64,000 nt of DNA from Brasenia schreberi (GCA_036023115.1 JAYKKT010000064.1:6748001-6812000), one strand, 5' to 3'; counted from the first letter of the stretch, positions 1-12,371 are shown. Notes: generated from the sequence alone by a model not told the origin. Numbers and translations are program-made.

Positions 1-88
1 ATAGGGATATGTGGAAACAAAGAATTCATGTAGTCGACCCCGTCTAGTATGGGAAAAGGCTTAGTTGTTGTTGTGGTTGTTGTTGTTC
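1..88 (+). mobile_element. 3' end of an RTE-clade LINE
   Basis: This is the last stretch of an RTE LINE. It reads in the frame ending ...RIHVVDPV, followed by the conserved noncoding end GGGAAAAGGCTTAGTTG and a degenerate (TTG)n tail. The same end recurs at 9731, 28010, 30223, 39676, 40036 and 60990. The 5' part lies before the window. It abuts a copia integrase fragment, so it probably inserted into that gene. Confidence 0.85.
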
Positions 89-300
89 ATAAATTTATTA
101 AGAAGCAATTTCATGCATAAGTTAAAACCATTAAATCGGATAATGGTGGTGAATTTACTTTAGAAATATTGAAGAATTATCTTGTATCAGAGACAATACT
201 CTACCAAACGTTACGTGTATATTCTCCCCAACAGAATGGAGTAGCATAACATAAGAATCGTTATATACTGAAAACACCGCGAACATTGATGATTGGGAGT
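89..300 (+). pseudogene. Ty1/copia integrase core fragment
   Basis: The translation reads HKFIKKQFHA, then KTIKSDNGGEF and YSPQQNGVA. These are the central Asp block and the H-rich block of the copia integrase core. In-frame stops are present and nothing follows past 300, where an LTR begins. It is a dead remnant bounded by the RTE tail on the left and an LTR on the right. Confidence 0.85.
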
Positions 301-592
301 TGTTGAAGGACAAAGAAGAAACAGATCTTTGCTCCTATTGGATCCATATCTGATCCAATAGGAGCTCCATGATGTAACTTTTATTAAGTAGGGGTATATT
401 AGGAATTCAAGTTAAAAGCCACCATAAAATGAAAAACCCTATACTACTCTAGTCATTAACGTTAAAGAGGACAGAGAGAGAAAGGGGTGGCTGCCAAGTG
501 TGTGGCACTGACCCCCAATCCTTTCTAACTCATATTTTTATGATATTATTTATTGTTTTTCATTATTTGCTTTGTGTGTAAGAGTTTCTACA
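301..592 (+). repeat. 5' LTR of copia element A
   Basis: The segment begins TGTTGAAGGAC and ends TTTCTACA. A tRNA-Met-type primer-binding site follows immediately at 593 (TGATATCAGAGCC, one change from TGGTATCAGAGCC). The length of 292 bp is ordinary for copia. No matching 3' LTR was found, so element A is truncated on its right side. Confidence 0.75.
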
Positions 593-2579
593 TGATATCA
601 GAGCCTAATCCGTGGGATTAGGGTTTCACAGCTAATCAGCAACAGTGTTTATGCCCTAAGGGTTGAAGTTTATTCAAGAAACGACCAAGAAAACAAGTGG
701 AAGTTGTACTACATTAGATGCGATGAAGATTCGAAAAAGAAAAGTCAAGGAAAACTTAAGATTGTGAAGTAGATCAAGAGGGCGCAATCATGTCTGAAAA
801 GGGAAAAATGTCCAGCATTGAAAAGAGCGAAACATTTCAAATTACAAGCATCAAATTAGATGGGAAAAACTATCTACAACAAGTACGATCCATTTAACTT
901 GCGGTATTGGCAAGAGGAAGATGGGAATATCTTACAGGAGGGATTTTAGCACCAGACCCTACTGATTCGACATATTCCAGATGGCGTAGAGAAAAAGCTC
1001 TGGTAAGTGCGTGGTTAATACAATTCATGATTCTTTCTATTGGCTCCACTTTCATGTTTCTAAAGACAGCTCATGAAATTTGGTTGGCAGTACAAGAGGC
1101 ATATGCACAACGAAAGAATATAACCAAGATATATGAAATCATTGAAAGAGTTAGCAAATATAGATAAGGCAGCCGATCGGTCAGTAAATATTATGCTGAA
1201 CTTCATGGATTGTTGGAAGAGTTATAGATGTATTCTAAGACAAAATGTCAAAATTGTATGAAGGAAAGACATGAAGAATTTGAAGAAATGAAAGCCTTTG
1301 ACTTGCTATGGGGCATCTCACTTTATTATAAAGTTGTAAAAAATAATATCTTCAGTAGAAAAGAACTTTCATTAGTAAGTACAGCTTATACTCTACTTCT
1401 AAGGGTTTGGAAAAATTCACAACCCTGAAACAATTCTTTCACCTCCTCAAGTAATATCTAGTACTTCTAACATTTCCGATGATTTACCAATTGCATTGAG
1501 AAAAGTAAAACGTGGAACTGCTACATATCCATTATGTCAGATGGTATCTTATACTAATTTTCTAAAAGAATACCAGTTATTTGTGATGAATGCAAAAAAT
1601 ACTCAACTTCACAAGAATTTTGAAGAAGCAAACTAGAATCCCACATGGCGGGCTGCTATGGATGAAGAAATCAAGGCATTGGAACAAAATAAAACGTGGA
1701 TTATTTCAGACCTTCTACCAAACAGAAAAACTATGGGCTGTAAGTGGGTATATACTATTAAATTCAATGCAGATGGAAGCATAGAGAGTTACAAGACCCG
1801 ACTGGTCGCTAAAGGTTATAGTCAATTATAATGAGACATTTGCTCCAGTAGCAAAAATGAATACTATATGAATCCTTGTAAGTATAGTTGTGAATCATGA
1901 GTGGGAACTATGGCAACTTGATGTCAAGAATGCATTTCTACAAGGTAATCTTAGATAAGAGGGTACAATGAGGAAGTCTCATTGAACAAGGTATGCAAAT
2001 TGAAGAAATCACTATATCGGTTGAAACAATATCCTAAGGCTTGGTTTGAAAAATTCAGTAGGGGTTCTTGGCTTGGGATTCAAAAGAAGTCTAAGTGACC
2101 ACACCTTGTTTATAAGACAAGGTAAGAAAATTAACTTATTGTTGTATATGTGGATTATATAATTATTACTAGCGATGATATTGAAGGAATTATATATCTA
2201 AAGAAGAAACTACGCAATCTATTCAACTTGAAAGATTTGAGAAAGTTGCATTATTTTTTAGGAATTGAGATTATTAGAAGAAATAACCGCTTATTATTAT
2301 GCCAAAGAAAGTATATCTTAGATTTATTAAAGGAGACCAAGATGGAAGATTGTCGTATTTGTACCACACCAATTGAAATAAAAAAGGACCTAGTGAGTAT
2401 AACGGATGACTCGTATGAAGATGTGGGTAGGTATTAAAGAATTGTGAGAAAACTTATATATCCCACCATTACTAGGCCAGATATCAGCTTCACAGTGAGC
2501 TACATAAGCACATGGATGCATTCTCCTAAAAGACATCATAAGATATCTTAAATCTTCTATCACTCACGGTTTCTTGATA
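593..2579 (+). pseudogene. Copia element A: gag joined to reverse transcriptase, internally deleted
   Basis: A gag begins near 790 (MSEKGKMSS...), with the usual copia gag phrases [27 protein letters not shown] and YYAEL (to about 1430). It jumps directly to the region before reverse transcriptase (SNISDDLPIALRK at about 1470). RT then reads [24 protein letters not shown] and LHYFLGIEI. Zinc knuckle, protease and integrase are missing. Stops occur in gag (for example near 897) and in RT. Reading stops near 2579, at the start of RNase H, where a second copia remnant begins. It is related to element I at 40376. Confidence 0.85.
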
Positions 2580-2589
2580 TCTTAAAGCA

Positions 2590-3615
2590 TACTGTAAAAT
2601 ACAAAGCATCGAGAGAAATTGATAGATATAAAGATGGACTCGTAGCAAAGGGATATAGTCAATCCTATGGGATAGACTATAACGAAACATTTGCCCCAAT
2701 AGCAAAGATGACATCTATACGTGTTTTTGTCAGCATGACAACTAACAAATAATGAAAGATATGGCAACTTGATGTAAAAAATACCTTTCTTCAAGAAAAC
2801 CTCAATAAATTTCACAAGGGTTGAAACATCAGTATGGCCCAAGTAAGGTGTGCAGGCTTAAGAAAGTTTTATATGAATTGAAATAATCACCACGTGCATG
2901 GTTTAAACGTTTCTGTAAAAGAACCATTGTACTCAAGTATTCCAGAAATAAAAATGATCGTAAATTGTTCATAAAAAAGGAGAATGGAATACCCCTATCC
3001 ATTGTTTATGAGGACGATATTGTTGTGATAGGAGATGATGAGGAAGAAATTCAAAATTTAAAGAGTTGTTTATATCGATTGTTTATACTTTAAAAATACT
3101 TCCATAAATGGTATTTTATATTCTAATCACGAACACAATAATTTGGAATTGTACACTGATGCTAATTGGGTAGGATCGATTCATAATAGAAAATCTACCA
3201 CAGGGTATGTTGCACTATTTCGGGAAATATAATTTCTTGGAAAAGAAAGAAACAATTTGTGGTTGGACTAAGGAAATAGAGTATAGGATAGTTGCTCAGG
3301 GAACAAGTGAAGAAATATAATTGATTTCATTGATTACTGAACTACAATTAAAAGTAAATCTCTCAATATCACTATATACAGATAATCAAATAGCAATACA
3401 GATAGTTATAAATCATGTTCAACATGATAGGACAAAGTATATAGAAGTGGATTGTGACTTCATCAAAGAAAAATATCAAGACACTAAGCATGCAGTATGT
3501 GACATCAGAGAATGAAGTTGTTGATATCTTAACCAAGGCAGTGTCTAAGAGTACATTCGATAAATGTGTAGCAAGTTGGGAGTTATAAATATATTTCACC
3601 CAACTTAAGGAGAAG
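2590..3615 (+). pseudogene. Copia element B: RT and RNase H remnant
   Basis: The remnant reads [36 protein letters not shown], the RT catalytic block as VYEDDIVVIGDD, and RNase H pieces up to VVDILTKAVSK near 3540. Frameshifts and stops are frequent. It begins abruptly at about 2590 against element A and ends at a degenerate polypurine tract just before the LTR at 3616. Confidence 0.85.
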
Positions 3616-3862
3616 TGTGGAAAACTGAAGAAACCATCACGTTAGGATATGTTTGAGACAATATTTCTTACTAAGGGCACTTCTATCTTTTAAGTTAGAA
3701 AACCCATTATATAAAGGCTTATATTGTTGTAATCGTTTTTAGGGTTTTTAGAAAAGAAACATAAATGGGAGAATCGGTCAACACCTATAAAAGGGTCGAA
3801 CCATTCTCCATTGTGTTTTTTGCTCTTTTCAATAAATTTGCATTCATATTCAATATTGAACA
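3616..3862 (+). repeat. 3' LTR of copia element B
   Basis: It begins TGTGGAAAAC directly after the pol end and ends ATATTGAACA. It contains a TATA-like box (ATTATATAAAGG) and AATAAA near 3832. No 5' partner is visible in the window. Confidence 0.7.
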
Positions 3863-3929
3863 AATTCCTTAAAAAAATCGAACATGCAAACAGGGGGAAC
3901 GATCTATCAGTGACTACTATAGTATAGAG

Positions 3930-4100
3930 AGTTGAGGGGACTATGGGATGAGCTCCAATTTTTTACCTAAATCAAGTGTTCAACGTGTTCTAAAGGATGG
4001 AAAAAAGAAAAGTCCTTAAACTCTTATGGGGAGTTTCTTCTTACTATGAGGTAATTAAAGTGAATATATTGGGTAGAGAAGAGTTTCCAACTATGTTATC
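3930..4100 (+). pseudogene. Copia gag fragment
   Basis: Broken frames give WDELQFFT, IKCSTCSK, LLWGVSSYYEVIKVNILGREEFP. This is the conserved centre of the gag polyprotein of the copia lineage seen at 1203-1370 and 24540-24700. There are no intact ends. Confidence 0.7.
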
Positions 4101-4850
4101 AATAGCGCGCTGTAGCATTTTACCGGATCTAAAACCGCTATAGTGGGTAGCCCTTAGCGGGCGACCCGCGAAAGCGTTATTAGCGCTGCAAACACCGCTA
4201 TAGTGGTCCGCTATGGCGCTATAATCGGATGCATTTGATTCAGTAGATTGGGTCGGGTCGATCCAGATTGACCCTACCCAAATGATATAAAGTCGTTGAC
4301 TCCCTACGTCTCTCCAACCCTCGTTTGTCCGACTCCCTGCGCCTCTCCAACCCTCGTTCGTCTCTGACTCCCTGCGCCTCTCGGTGGTCGCTCTTGCCTG
4401 TCGCTGCCACTGTCTCCAGGTGTGCCTCCCCCTCTTTATCCTCACTGAGCCGCTCCCGCCTGTCGCCACCACCACCTCCAAGTATGCCTCTCTAACCCTT
4501 GTTCGTCCCTAACTCCATGCGCCTCTCCAACCCTCATTCGTCCCTGACTTCCTGCGCCTCTCGGTGATCGCTCCTGCCTGTCGCCGCCACAGTCTCCAGG
4601 TGCACCTCCCCCGCTCCATCCTCACTAGGCCGCTCCTGCATGTCACCACTACCGCCTCCAGGTACGCCTCTCCAACCCTCATTCGTTCTTGACTCCCTGT
4701 GCCTCTCGGTAGCCGCTCCTACCTGTCGCCGCACCGTCTCAGGTGCGCCTCCCCCTCTCCATCCTCAACGGGCCGCTCCCGCCTGTCGCCCCCGCCGCCT
4801 TCAGTACGCCTCTCCAACCCTCATACATCCCTGACTCCCTGCGCCTGTTG
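4101..4850. repeat. GC-rich block: AGCG/CTATAG-rich flank plus tandem repeats of about 145-180 bp
   Basis: Bases 4101-4225 are dense in short CGCTATAG/AGCGCTA words. Bases 4285-4850 hold about three imperfect tandem units. The landmark CTCTCGGTNNNCGCTC recurs near 4379, 4559 and 4703, giving spacings of about 180 and 144 bp. Base composition is far more GC-rich than the surroundings. It gives Ser/Pro-rich or Arg-rich reading frames with no recognisable domain, so I do not call a gene. It may be the interior of a non-autonomous DNA transposon. Confidence 0.6.
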
Positions 4851-5539
4851 CAATATTGTGTATCACTGCCTTCTCATTCTGAGTGTGGAATTCGTTGAAC
4901 AAACTCCCTGAGTCTTGCATCTCACCTGAACTAAACTTTTGAGTTGCTTATGGCTTGCCTGTTAGTGAAGAACATTTCCCTCAATAAGCAGGATAAATAA
5001 ATCCATGAATATAATCTTTTGGCTGATCAACTAAGAGGGTTGCTATGGATGATGTTGCTTGTAATGCCGCTCATTGGCATGGAACGGTGCATTCCATAAT
5101 CCATATGTTATCCAGCAAATTCAGGAACCTATGGGTTTGATATGCTTGTCCACGTGCTATCTGTTGCCTTAATCACTCATTATTTGAATTGGAATAGTTT
5201 TATTGTGCTTTGGTGGAATTTGCCATAGGTCTCTCCAATGTTGGGCATAGTCTATTCTTAATACGCTTCATCAACTCCGAGATAGTATTCGTTTCAGCAT
5301 TCTCTAAAGCATTCGTATAGTAAGACTTTTTCGGTACGTTGAGCGTCAACATTGTTCTTTGGTGATGTTGGTTTTGTCACAATGACAAGATTTGATTTTC
5401 TCATTTTCATCATTAGAACTAGGATCTCTCCTCCACCCACGATTATTCTAATTTCCTATACCTCTACTATGTCGACTCCAAGTCTTGCCATTGCAGGCAT
5501 TTTTTCTGAAAACATCTTTATTTTCTAATCTTCTTCTAT
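4851..5539. other. No recognisable gene or element
   Basis: This is AT-rich sequence with no long open frame, LTR end, terminal inverted repeat or LINE signature that I can see. Confidence 0.5.
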
Positions 5540-6390
5540 CTTCTTTCCTCAGAAGCAAATGAAATTAAAATATGAAGTTTCTACTATATTTCTTGTTTTT
5601 CACAAATTCATTAAATCTCAATCCGATTATTCCTTAAAGATTCCTCGATCAGATAATGGGAAGAATATATGTGGCCATTACAAGACTATCTAGAATACCA
5701 TGGTATCACCAAACCTCTTACTCCTATACTCCCCAATAAAATGGTGTTTTAGGAAAAAAATACACATTATGAAAGTTGTCACAACCTTACTTATTGGATG
5801 TAATTCTCCAAAGAATTATGGGGGATATTGTACTTACTTTTGTCTACCTTATCTATAGGATGCCAAGCACAACCCTAAATGGAGAGTCATCGTATAAAGC
5901 ATAAAACCTTTGGACAAGTCGTTTCATGTTTCTCCCCAAGTCTTTCGTTGTTTATGCTACATGCACTTGTATTCTCACCTCAGAGACAAACTCAATCCTA
6001 GAGCTACAAAATGTGTGTTTATTGGGTATTCTTCTTCCGAAAAGGGATGCAAGTGTTATAATCCCATCAATAAAAAACTTATGTCTCTCCGGATGTTATA
6101 TTCTTTGAATCTATTCCTTTTCTTCGTCTAAAGATCAAGTCCCAAGTGTTCACTGGTTCTACCCATTAGCCCTACCGTTGTTGAACATGTATTTAGCAAA
6201 GATACTGGAAATGACCCAGCCACAAAAGAAATACAAGCCTATAAGCATGTAAAATGGAATGTAGTGATGCCCAATCCTCAAATGATCATGGAAAATGGGT
6301 CTTTCATGGTTGTAGATCCAATCCAGTCAGGAGACAATGATCTTGATCTCCACATTGGACTTAGAAAAGGTAAGAGATAGGGCACTCTAT
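5540..6390 (+). pseudogene. Copia integrase to pre-RT fragment (element K)
   Basis: It reads VFHKFIKSQSDYSLKI, RSDNGKN, NKLNPRATKCVFIGYSSSEKGCKCYNP (the end of the integrase region) and then DLDLHIGLRKGKR just before RT. Several frameshifts are present. It differs in sequence from the other copias in the window. It stops at about 6400, where a truncated LTR of element C takes over. Confidence 0.8.
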
Positions 6391-6439
6391 ATCCTATTTC
6401 TAAATTTGCTTCTTAACACAGTACCTTTGGAGAATATCA

Positions 6440-6721
6440 GTAGTTTGTGTAGTCGTTGGGGGCTGGTTGTGACCAGCCCCCCTCCACTCTTCTCTTCCTC
6501 GCTTATCTTGCTCCTCTCTCTACTCTTTATGTACTCTATAAATACGTCTTTAATATACATATAATGTAAGCCTCTTGTGGCTAAATAATATTTATTTTCG
6601 GTATATTGTGCCTTTGTTGCATACGTTTTATTATAACTTTTTTTAAGGCTTTTATGAGTGATATTTTGAGGTGATATTCATCAACATTCCACTGTTACAT
6701 TGAAACATCATTTTCATATCA
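6440..6721 (+). repeat. 5' LTR of copia element C, 5'-truncated
   Basis: It matches the right part of the LTRs at 15706 and 59817, including GGGGGCTGG, CCAGCCCCCCTCCACTC, CTCTATAAATAC (TATA box), TGTGGCTAAATAATAT and GTGATATTTTGAGG. It ends TTTCATATCA immediately before a primer-binding site. The first part of the LTR is missing. Confidence 0.85.
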
Positions 6722-6734
6722 TGGTATCAGAGTC
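6722..6734 (+). other. Primer-binding site of element C (initiator tRNA-Met)
   Basis: TGGTATCAGAGTC follows the LTR end directly. It matches the standard plant copia PBS complementary to the 3' end of initiator tRNA-Met. Confidence 0.85.
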
Positions 6735-6841
6735 ATTCTTGATTGTGAGAATATCGTTTGTCCTCTCGAGAAGCGTATCGATAGTGTTCTTGATTTCGTT
6801 GTAAGTTTACCTCTTTATAATTATTTTTTCCTTGAAATATA

Positions 6842-7070
6842 GATGAAAATGGAGGGTTTAATTTCGTTTTACACCTTAAAACTACAAAACATGGTCCCAA
6901 ACTATGGAAAATTATCTATATTTCAAAAAATTATGGGGCTATGTAAGTGGTTCGAAGGTAGAACCCTCCATTAATGTTACGCTTGAGCAAAAGGAAGGAG
7001 GTTATCAATTGGTTCTATGGGTGCTCACGAATGTAAACGAACACAATAGAGACACCTTGGTCAATTTCAC
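6842..7070 (+). pseudogene. Start of copia element C gag, interrupted by a hAT transposon
   Basis: The frame reads LWGYVSGSKVEPSINVTLEQ and NVNEHNRDTLVNFT. The matching stretch of element D at 54000-54160 continues past this point without interruption. Here the reading stops at the hAT insertion and resumes at 12683. Confidence 0.85.
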
Positions 7071-7602
7071 CAGTGTTATCCGTATCGCACCGTATCGTAT
7101 GATACGGTGCCCACGATACAATATGGGGTGTGTATCAGAAATGGTAGTGTATCTCACCGTATCGTGCGATACGGGCCGTATCGCACGATACGGTGCGTAT
7201 CGCCCTCGAACCCTTATAAAGGGTCCTCGGCCGATCGAAACCCGCAATTTCTCACGGGTTTCATCTCTCTTCTTGGGTTCCTCAAGCTCCCTAAGAGCCG
7301 GTTTTCGCCTCCTTAATGTTCAAAGCTCCAAAATCGTGCCCTACGGTGTCCGTGCAAGCCTTCAAACTTGGATTTTGGTATATTTTTAATGTTTTTTCTA
7401 TTTTTTTCTTTTATATTTGTTGTTTTTTATGTTATTTCATTTTTTTTTAATGACAAAATATGAAGTTATTAAGTGCGTGTATACGATTTTTATTGCATTC
7501 ATAAAGTGGGAGACACTCTATTTGAGTGTTATTTAAAGATTGGGGGATTTACGAAGTGCTTTTATTTTCAGGTTTTTGTTTGAATTAAAGTACTCCATTG
7601 AG

Positions 7603-9719
7603 ATGGTAGGAAGGGGTGGTAGAGACTCCCATTATCGGTCTGATGATCCGGCATGGCAGTGGGGTATACCAGTTGAGGGTTAAGGTTAAAAATCATATGC
7701 TTATTTTGTGAAAAGGTAGTTAGTAGTAGAATTTCAAGGTTGAAACACCACCTAGCAGGAACCAGAAAAGAAGTTGCTCCATGCATAGGCAGAGTTAGAA
7801 GTTTACCAGAAGGTATTAAATGGCAATACCTGCAGATGATTGAGAGCATACAAGAACGGAGACAACAAAAGTATGATTTTCAGATGTATGAAGAAGCTGA
7901 TGATGCTACTGCCACTGGATTTGGATTCACTGATAGTTTGCCTTCAGATGCTAGAACAGAGATTGATAGTAGCAATTCACGAGTACCTACCAGAGGAAAA
8001 AGGGTTGCAGCTAAAGACTTTGGAGGTGGCAGAAGAGGAAGTTCAGGAAGGAGTAGAGGAAGAGCTTCTTCTTCTAGCATACATTCGTTCTTTCCTCCTT
8101 TCTCCACACCTGGTGCTCAACCAGGAATTCGTGCTGCTATGACTTCAGAACAACTGCATGATCAGGCAGACCTTGCAGTGGGAAGATGGTTTTATGATGC
8201 ATGCATTCTATTTAATGCAGCAAATAGTTTTCATTTTCAAGCCATGGCAAATGCAATTGCAAACATTGGTCCAGGATACAAGATGCCCTCTTATCAGAAG
8301 TTGAGAGGAAAGATATTAGATCAGACCGTCATTGAAGTGCAGCAATATTGTTCGACTTTGAGACAGTCATAGAAGGAAACAGGATGCACTATTATGACAG
8401 ATGGATGGACCGATAAGCGAGGAAGGACATTGCTAAACTTTCTTGTATATTGTCCTAAAGGACTCATGTTTTTGAGATCTCTAGACATGTCAGAGGAGAT
8501 GCACACTACAGAGATTCTATGAGAAGAATTTGATAAGATTATACAGGAGGTTGGGCTACAGAATATGGTCCAATTGATTACAGATAATGCAGCTAACTAC
8601 AAAGCAGCTGGGAAGGAGTTAGCTGATATTTATGAGACTTTCTACTGGACACCATGTGCTGCCCATTGTTTAGATCTTATCCTCGAGGGCATTGGTGAGA
8701 TAGATGAAATAAAGGCAGCAAGTGAGTGTTGCCAAGATATTACAAAATTCATTTACAACCATGCATTTGTTTTGTATATGATGAGGAGATATACAGAAGG
8801 TGCAAAGCTTCTTCGCACAGTTGTAACTCGGTTCGCAACAAACTTCTTATATGTACAGAGTATTGTGAGACAAAAGCACGCTTTAAAGAAAATGTTCTCC
8901 TTAGATGAGTGGCAACAATTTGCAGAGTTACCTCAAAATAGAAGAAATAGAAAGTTAAATGAGATTGCAGAAACAGTTTTTAGAAGTTCATTTTGGAATG
9001 CATGTGTCAAATTATTGAAAATTACTTGTCCGTTAGTGAATGTTTTGAGATTGGCTGATAGCGAGGAGAAACCATCTATGGGCTACCATTATGAAGCCAT
9101 GGAATGGGCAAAAGAAGCCATCAAAAATAATTTTAATGGAAAAAAAAGAGATTATTTGCCCGTGAGGAAAATAATTGATAGTAGATGGAATAAATAATTG
9201 CATCAGCCTATTCATGCAATAGCATATTATCTAAACCCATCATTCATGTACTAAGGAACTTCAAAAGGGACGATGAGGTTAATCGAGGAATCATTGATTG
9301 TATCGACATATTAGTCCCTAATGAGAGCATAGCAGATGCGATACATTGAGAGATGGAGATATATGATAATGCTCTTCACTTCATGGGTTTACCTGTTGCA
9401 ATTCGCAACCGCACCACGATGCGACAAGGTAAATTGTTTATTTTCATATTTAAGTTGCATCTTACATTACTGTGGATTATTATGTCTCTAATGTTTGTCT
9501 TTTTTTACAGATCTTTGGTGGACCAGGTTTGGAAGTGATTGTCCAAACCTTACAGATTTTGCAGTCAGAGTGTTAAGCCAAACCTGTAGTACAACAGGTT
9601 GTGAAAGAAATTGGAGTGTTTTCAAACACATCCATACAAAAAAGTGCAACAGGTTGGAACACAAAAGACTTAATGATTTGGTTTATATTCGTTGTAACAT
9701 GCGCCTTCATGAAATATAA
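7603..9719 (+). pseudogene. hAT transposase, main exons, broken
   Basis: The ATG at 7603 starts MVGRGGRDS. A BED-type zinc-finger region follows (WQWGIPVEG ... FQG.NTT-type HHL near 7745, interrupted by stops between about 7680 and 7735). A basic Gly/Arg/Ser-rich linker (8020-8080) and a DUF659-like region follow (TIMTDGWTDKRGRTLLNFLV at 8391-8450, QLITDNAANYKAAGKEL at 8571, WTPCAAHCLDLILE at 8646). The catalytic-core Asp blocks are visible in TDGWTD and TDNAANY. Stops at about 8370 and 8520 and in 9196-9350 break the frame. An intron at 9429-9510 (GTAAAT...TTACAG) leads to the C-terminal dimerisation domain (LSQTCSTTGCERNWSVFKHI, then NRLEHKRLNDLVYIRCNMRL). Family and domains are confident; the protein cannot be functional as it stands. 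Confidence 0.9.
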
Positions 9720-9730
9720 TGTTGTATTAA

Positions 9731-11985
9731 AACAACACAACAACAACAACACAACTAAGCCTTTTCCCATACTAGACGGGGTCGGCTACATGGATTCTTT
9801 GTTTACACATATCCCTATCTTGTGCCATGTTAGCAGTTAACTCCCAATAAGCAAGAACATTCTTTATTGTTTCTTTCCAACACTTTTGTGGTCGTCCTCT
9901 ACCTCTTTTAATACTTTCCAAATTTAGTTTTTCTAACCTTCTAATAGGTTCTTCTTTTGATCTTCTTTTTATATGTCCAAACCATCTTAAACGATGTTCT
10001 CTCATTTTATCCTTTATTGGTGCCACTCCTAATTTGTTTCTAATAACCTCATTATGTATACGGTCTTTTCTTGTATGACCACTCATCCATCTTAACATCT
10101 TCATTTCTGTCACAGACATCTTTTGTACATGTTGATTATTAACTCACCAACACTCAGAACCATAAAACATGGCAGGCCTAATAGCTGCTCTATAATATTT
10201 ACCTTTTAACTTTAATGGTATCTTCTTATCACAAAGAATACCTGATGCTCCTCTCCATTTTAACCAACCAGCATTAATTCTATGCGTGACATCTCCATCA
10301 ATTCTTCCATCACTCTGAAAAATTGACCCTAGGTATTTAAAACTTTCCTTTTGGGGAATGCAATGTGTGTCAATTTTAATTTCTATGTCCTCTGAAGTAA
10401 CCAAATGATCAAACTTACATTCCATATATTTTGTCTTTGTTCTACTAAGTCGGAGGCCTTTGTTTTCTAATGTTTCTCTCTATAGTTCCAATTTTCTATT
10501 AACTTTTTCCTTAAACTCCTCCACTAATGCAATGTCATCTACAAATAACATACACTAAGGAACTTCATCTTGAATATGTTTTGTTAACTCATCCATCACC
10601 ATTATAAATAAGTATGGGCTTAAAGTTGAACCTTGATGTAACCCAATATTAACTTCAAAGAAGTCTGTCGTTCCTTCATGAGTCCTCACACATTTTTTGT
10701 ACCATCATACATGTCTCTTATAAGGTTAATATATGTCAATGGGATACCTCTTTTTTCTAAAGTTCTCTAAAGAACCTCCCTCGGTACCCTATCATAAGCT
10801 TTTTCTAGATCAATAAATATCATGTGAAGGTCTTTGTTTTTTGCTCTAAAATGTTCCATAAGACGTCTCAAAAGGTGAATCGCTTCAATAGTAGATCTGC
10901 CTGGCATGAACCCAAATTGCTTCTCTGTTGTACTTGATACTTGTCTTAACCTACGTTCGATAATTCTTTCCCATAATTTCATAGTATGACTCATTAACTT
11001 GATACCTCAATAATTCACACAATTTTAAATGTCTGCCTTGTTCTTATATATGGGTATAAGTGTACTTGCCCTCCATTCGTCGGGCATCTTTTGGTTTTTC
11101 CACATTTCATTAAATAGTCTTGTGAGCCAGTATTTTCCAAACTTCTATAGGAATATTATCTGGTCCTACTGATTTACCACCCTTCCTATGTTTAAGAGCC
11201 TCTTTTACTTCATTCTTTTGAATACATCGGTAGAAATTGTGGATTATATACTTTTCTGAGTTGGCTAAATCTCCTAAGCTAATACTAACATCTTTATTTT
11301 CATTAAAAAAATTATAAAATAGTTTTTTCATCTATTTCTTATATCATCATTTGCCACTAGAATTTTTTCATCGTCTTTTACGCATCTAACATAATTAAGA
11401 TCTTTAGTTTTCTTATCTCTAGCCCTAGCTATCCTAAAAATATCTCTTTCACCCCCTTTTGAGTTGAGTTTTTTATATAAGTCCTCCCAAATCTTAGCTT
11501 TTGATTCACTAACGGCCTTTTTTGCTTCCTTTTTTGCTTTCTTATAAGCTTCTAAAGTTTCACTAGTTTTCTTAGCATAATGTAATTTGTAACATGCCCT
11601 CTTTGCCTTGATTTTATTTTGTACTACTTCACTCCACCACCAAGCTTCTTTTTGTACCGGTACACCTCCCTTAGATACCCCTAACACATCTTTCGCAACT
11701 TTCCTAATATGTATAGCCATATTGTTCCACATATCACAGGGTGTGCCAACATAATTCCAAACATCTCCTTGCAAGACTTTCTGTTTAAATATATCTTCTT
11801 TCTCGCTTTTGAGGTTTCACCATTTAGTCTGAATAGCTCGATGCACTCTTTTCTTCTTTGTCCACTTTTTTATTTGTAAATCCATAACTAAAAGTCGATG
11901 TTGGGTGGTTAAGCTTTCTCCTGGAATTACCATATAATCTTTCCAACATGCTCTATCTTTTTTTCTACAAATAAAGTAATCAATA
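9731..11985 (-). mobile_element. RTE-clade LINE, 5'-truncated, nested in the hAT intron
   Basis: Reading on the minus strand, the conserved 3' end and (TTG)n tail lie at 9731-9790 (CAACAAC repeats on the plus strand). Upstream is the C-terminal part of the RTE protein ([40 protein letters not shown]), and before that reverse transcriptase (NYRGIKL-type, [48 protein letters not shown]). The frame is broken several times. The endonuclease is absent. The flanks AATGTTGTATTA (9719-9730) and AATATCGTATTA (about 11991-12002) agree at 9 of 12 positions and may be the decayed target duplication. Confidence 0.88.
9772..11774 (-). pseudogene. RTE reverse transcriptase-like protein, broken into several frames
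   Basis: Fragments in order on the minus strand: a Lys-rich linker ([20 protein letters not shown], 11774-11328); a segment with [20 protein letters not shown] (RT finger region, 11331-11110); RT with [11 protein letters not shown] and [12 protein letters not shown] (10994-10767); [20 protein letters not shown] (10425-10144); and the C-terminal domain (10119-9772). Stops and frameshifts separate them. It is nearly the same as the copy at 30257-37016. Confidence 0.85.
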
Positions 11986-12090
11986 AAGGTAATATCGTAT
12001 TACTTTCAAATTTTTAATTCAATATTGTTTAACTTCAATTTTCAATTGTTAATATTACTTACTAATTGTTTATCTTTGTTTGTGTCGTAG

Positions 12091-12371
12091 GCAATTAAAA
12101 AAAAAAGTAAATAGAGAAGAAATCAGTTCGATCCAATAAGTTTCGATAATTTTGATATATTAGAAGATTGGGTTATGGAAGACACTGAAGAAAATGCCCT
12201 CCTAACAGAAGAAGGCATTACCTGGATTAATTTGGAAGGAGCGCAACAACATTATGGAGATGAAGAATTTGATTTTGAAAAAGGTGTGGGTGTGGCTAAT
12301 GATGATGATGAGGATCTGAACAAGGAGAAGATGAAGATTATTTAGTTGATGATCCTGATTACAATTTGTAA
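12091..12371 (+). pseudogene. hAT transposase, acidic C-terminal exon
   Basis: An acceptor TGTGTCGTAG precedes 12091. The exon reads NFDILEDWVMEDTEENALLT, EEGITWINLEGAQQHYGDEE and a run of Asp/Glu, ending ...DEDYLVDDPDYNL with a stop at 12369. A frameshift lies near 12310 and a stop near 12110. The same exon survives in the deleted copy at 23330-23540, which confirms it belongs to this transposon family. Confidence 0.75.

Noticed and set aside
4044..4481. 145-codon minus-strand frame in the GC-rich block
   Set aside because: It is a by-product of GC-rich tandem repeats (repeated TNEGWRG-type words) with no domain.
7005..7316. Overlapping open frames at the hAT left end
   Set aside because: The frames arise from the GTATCG/CGATAC subterminal repeats and read across the copia-hAT junction.
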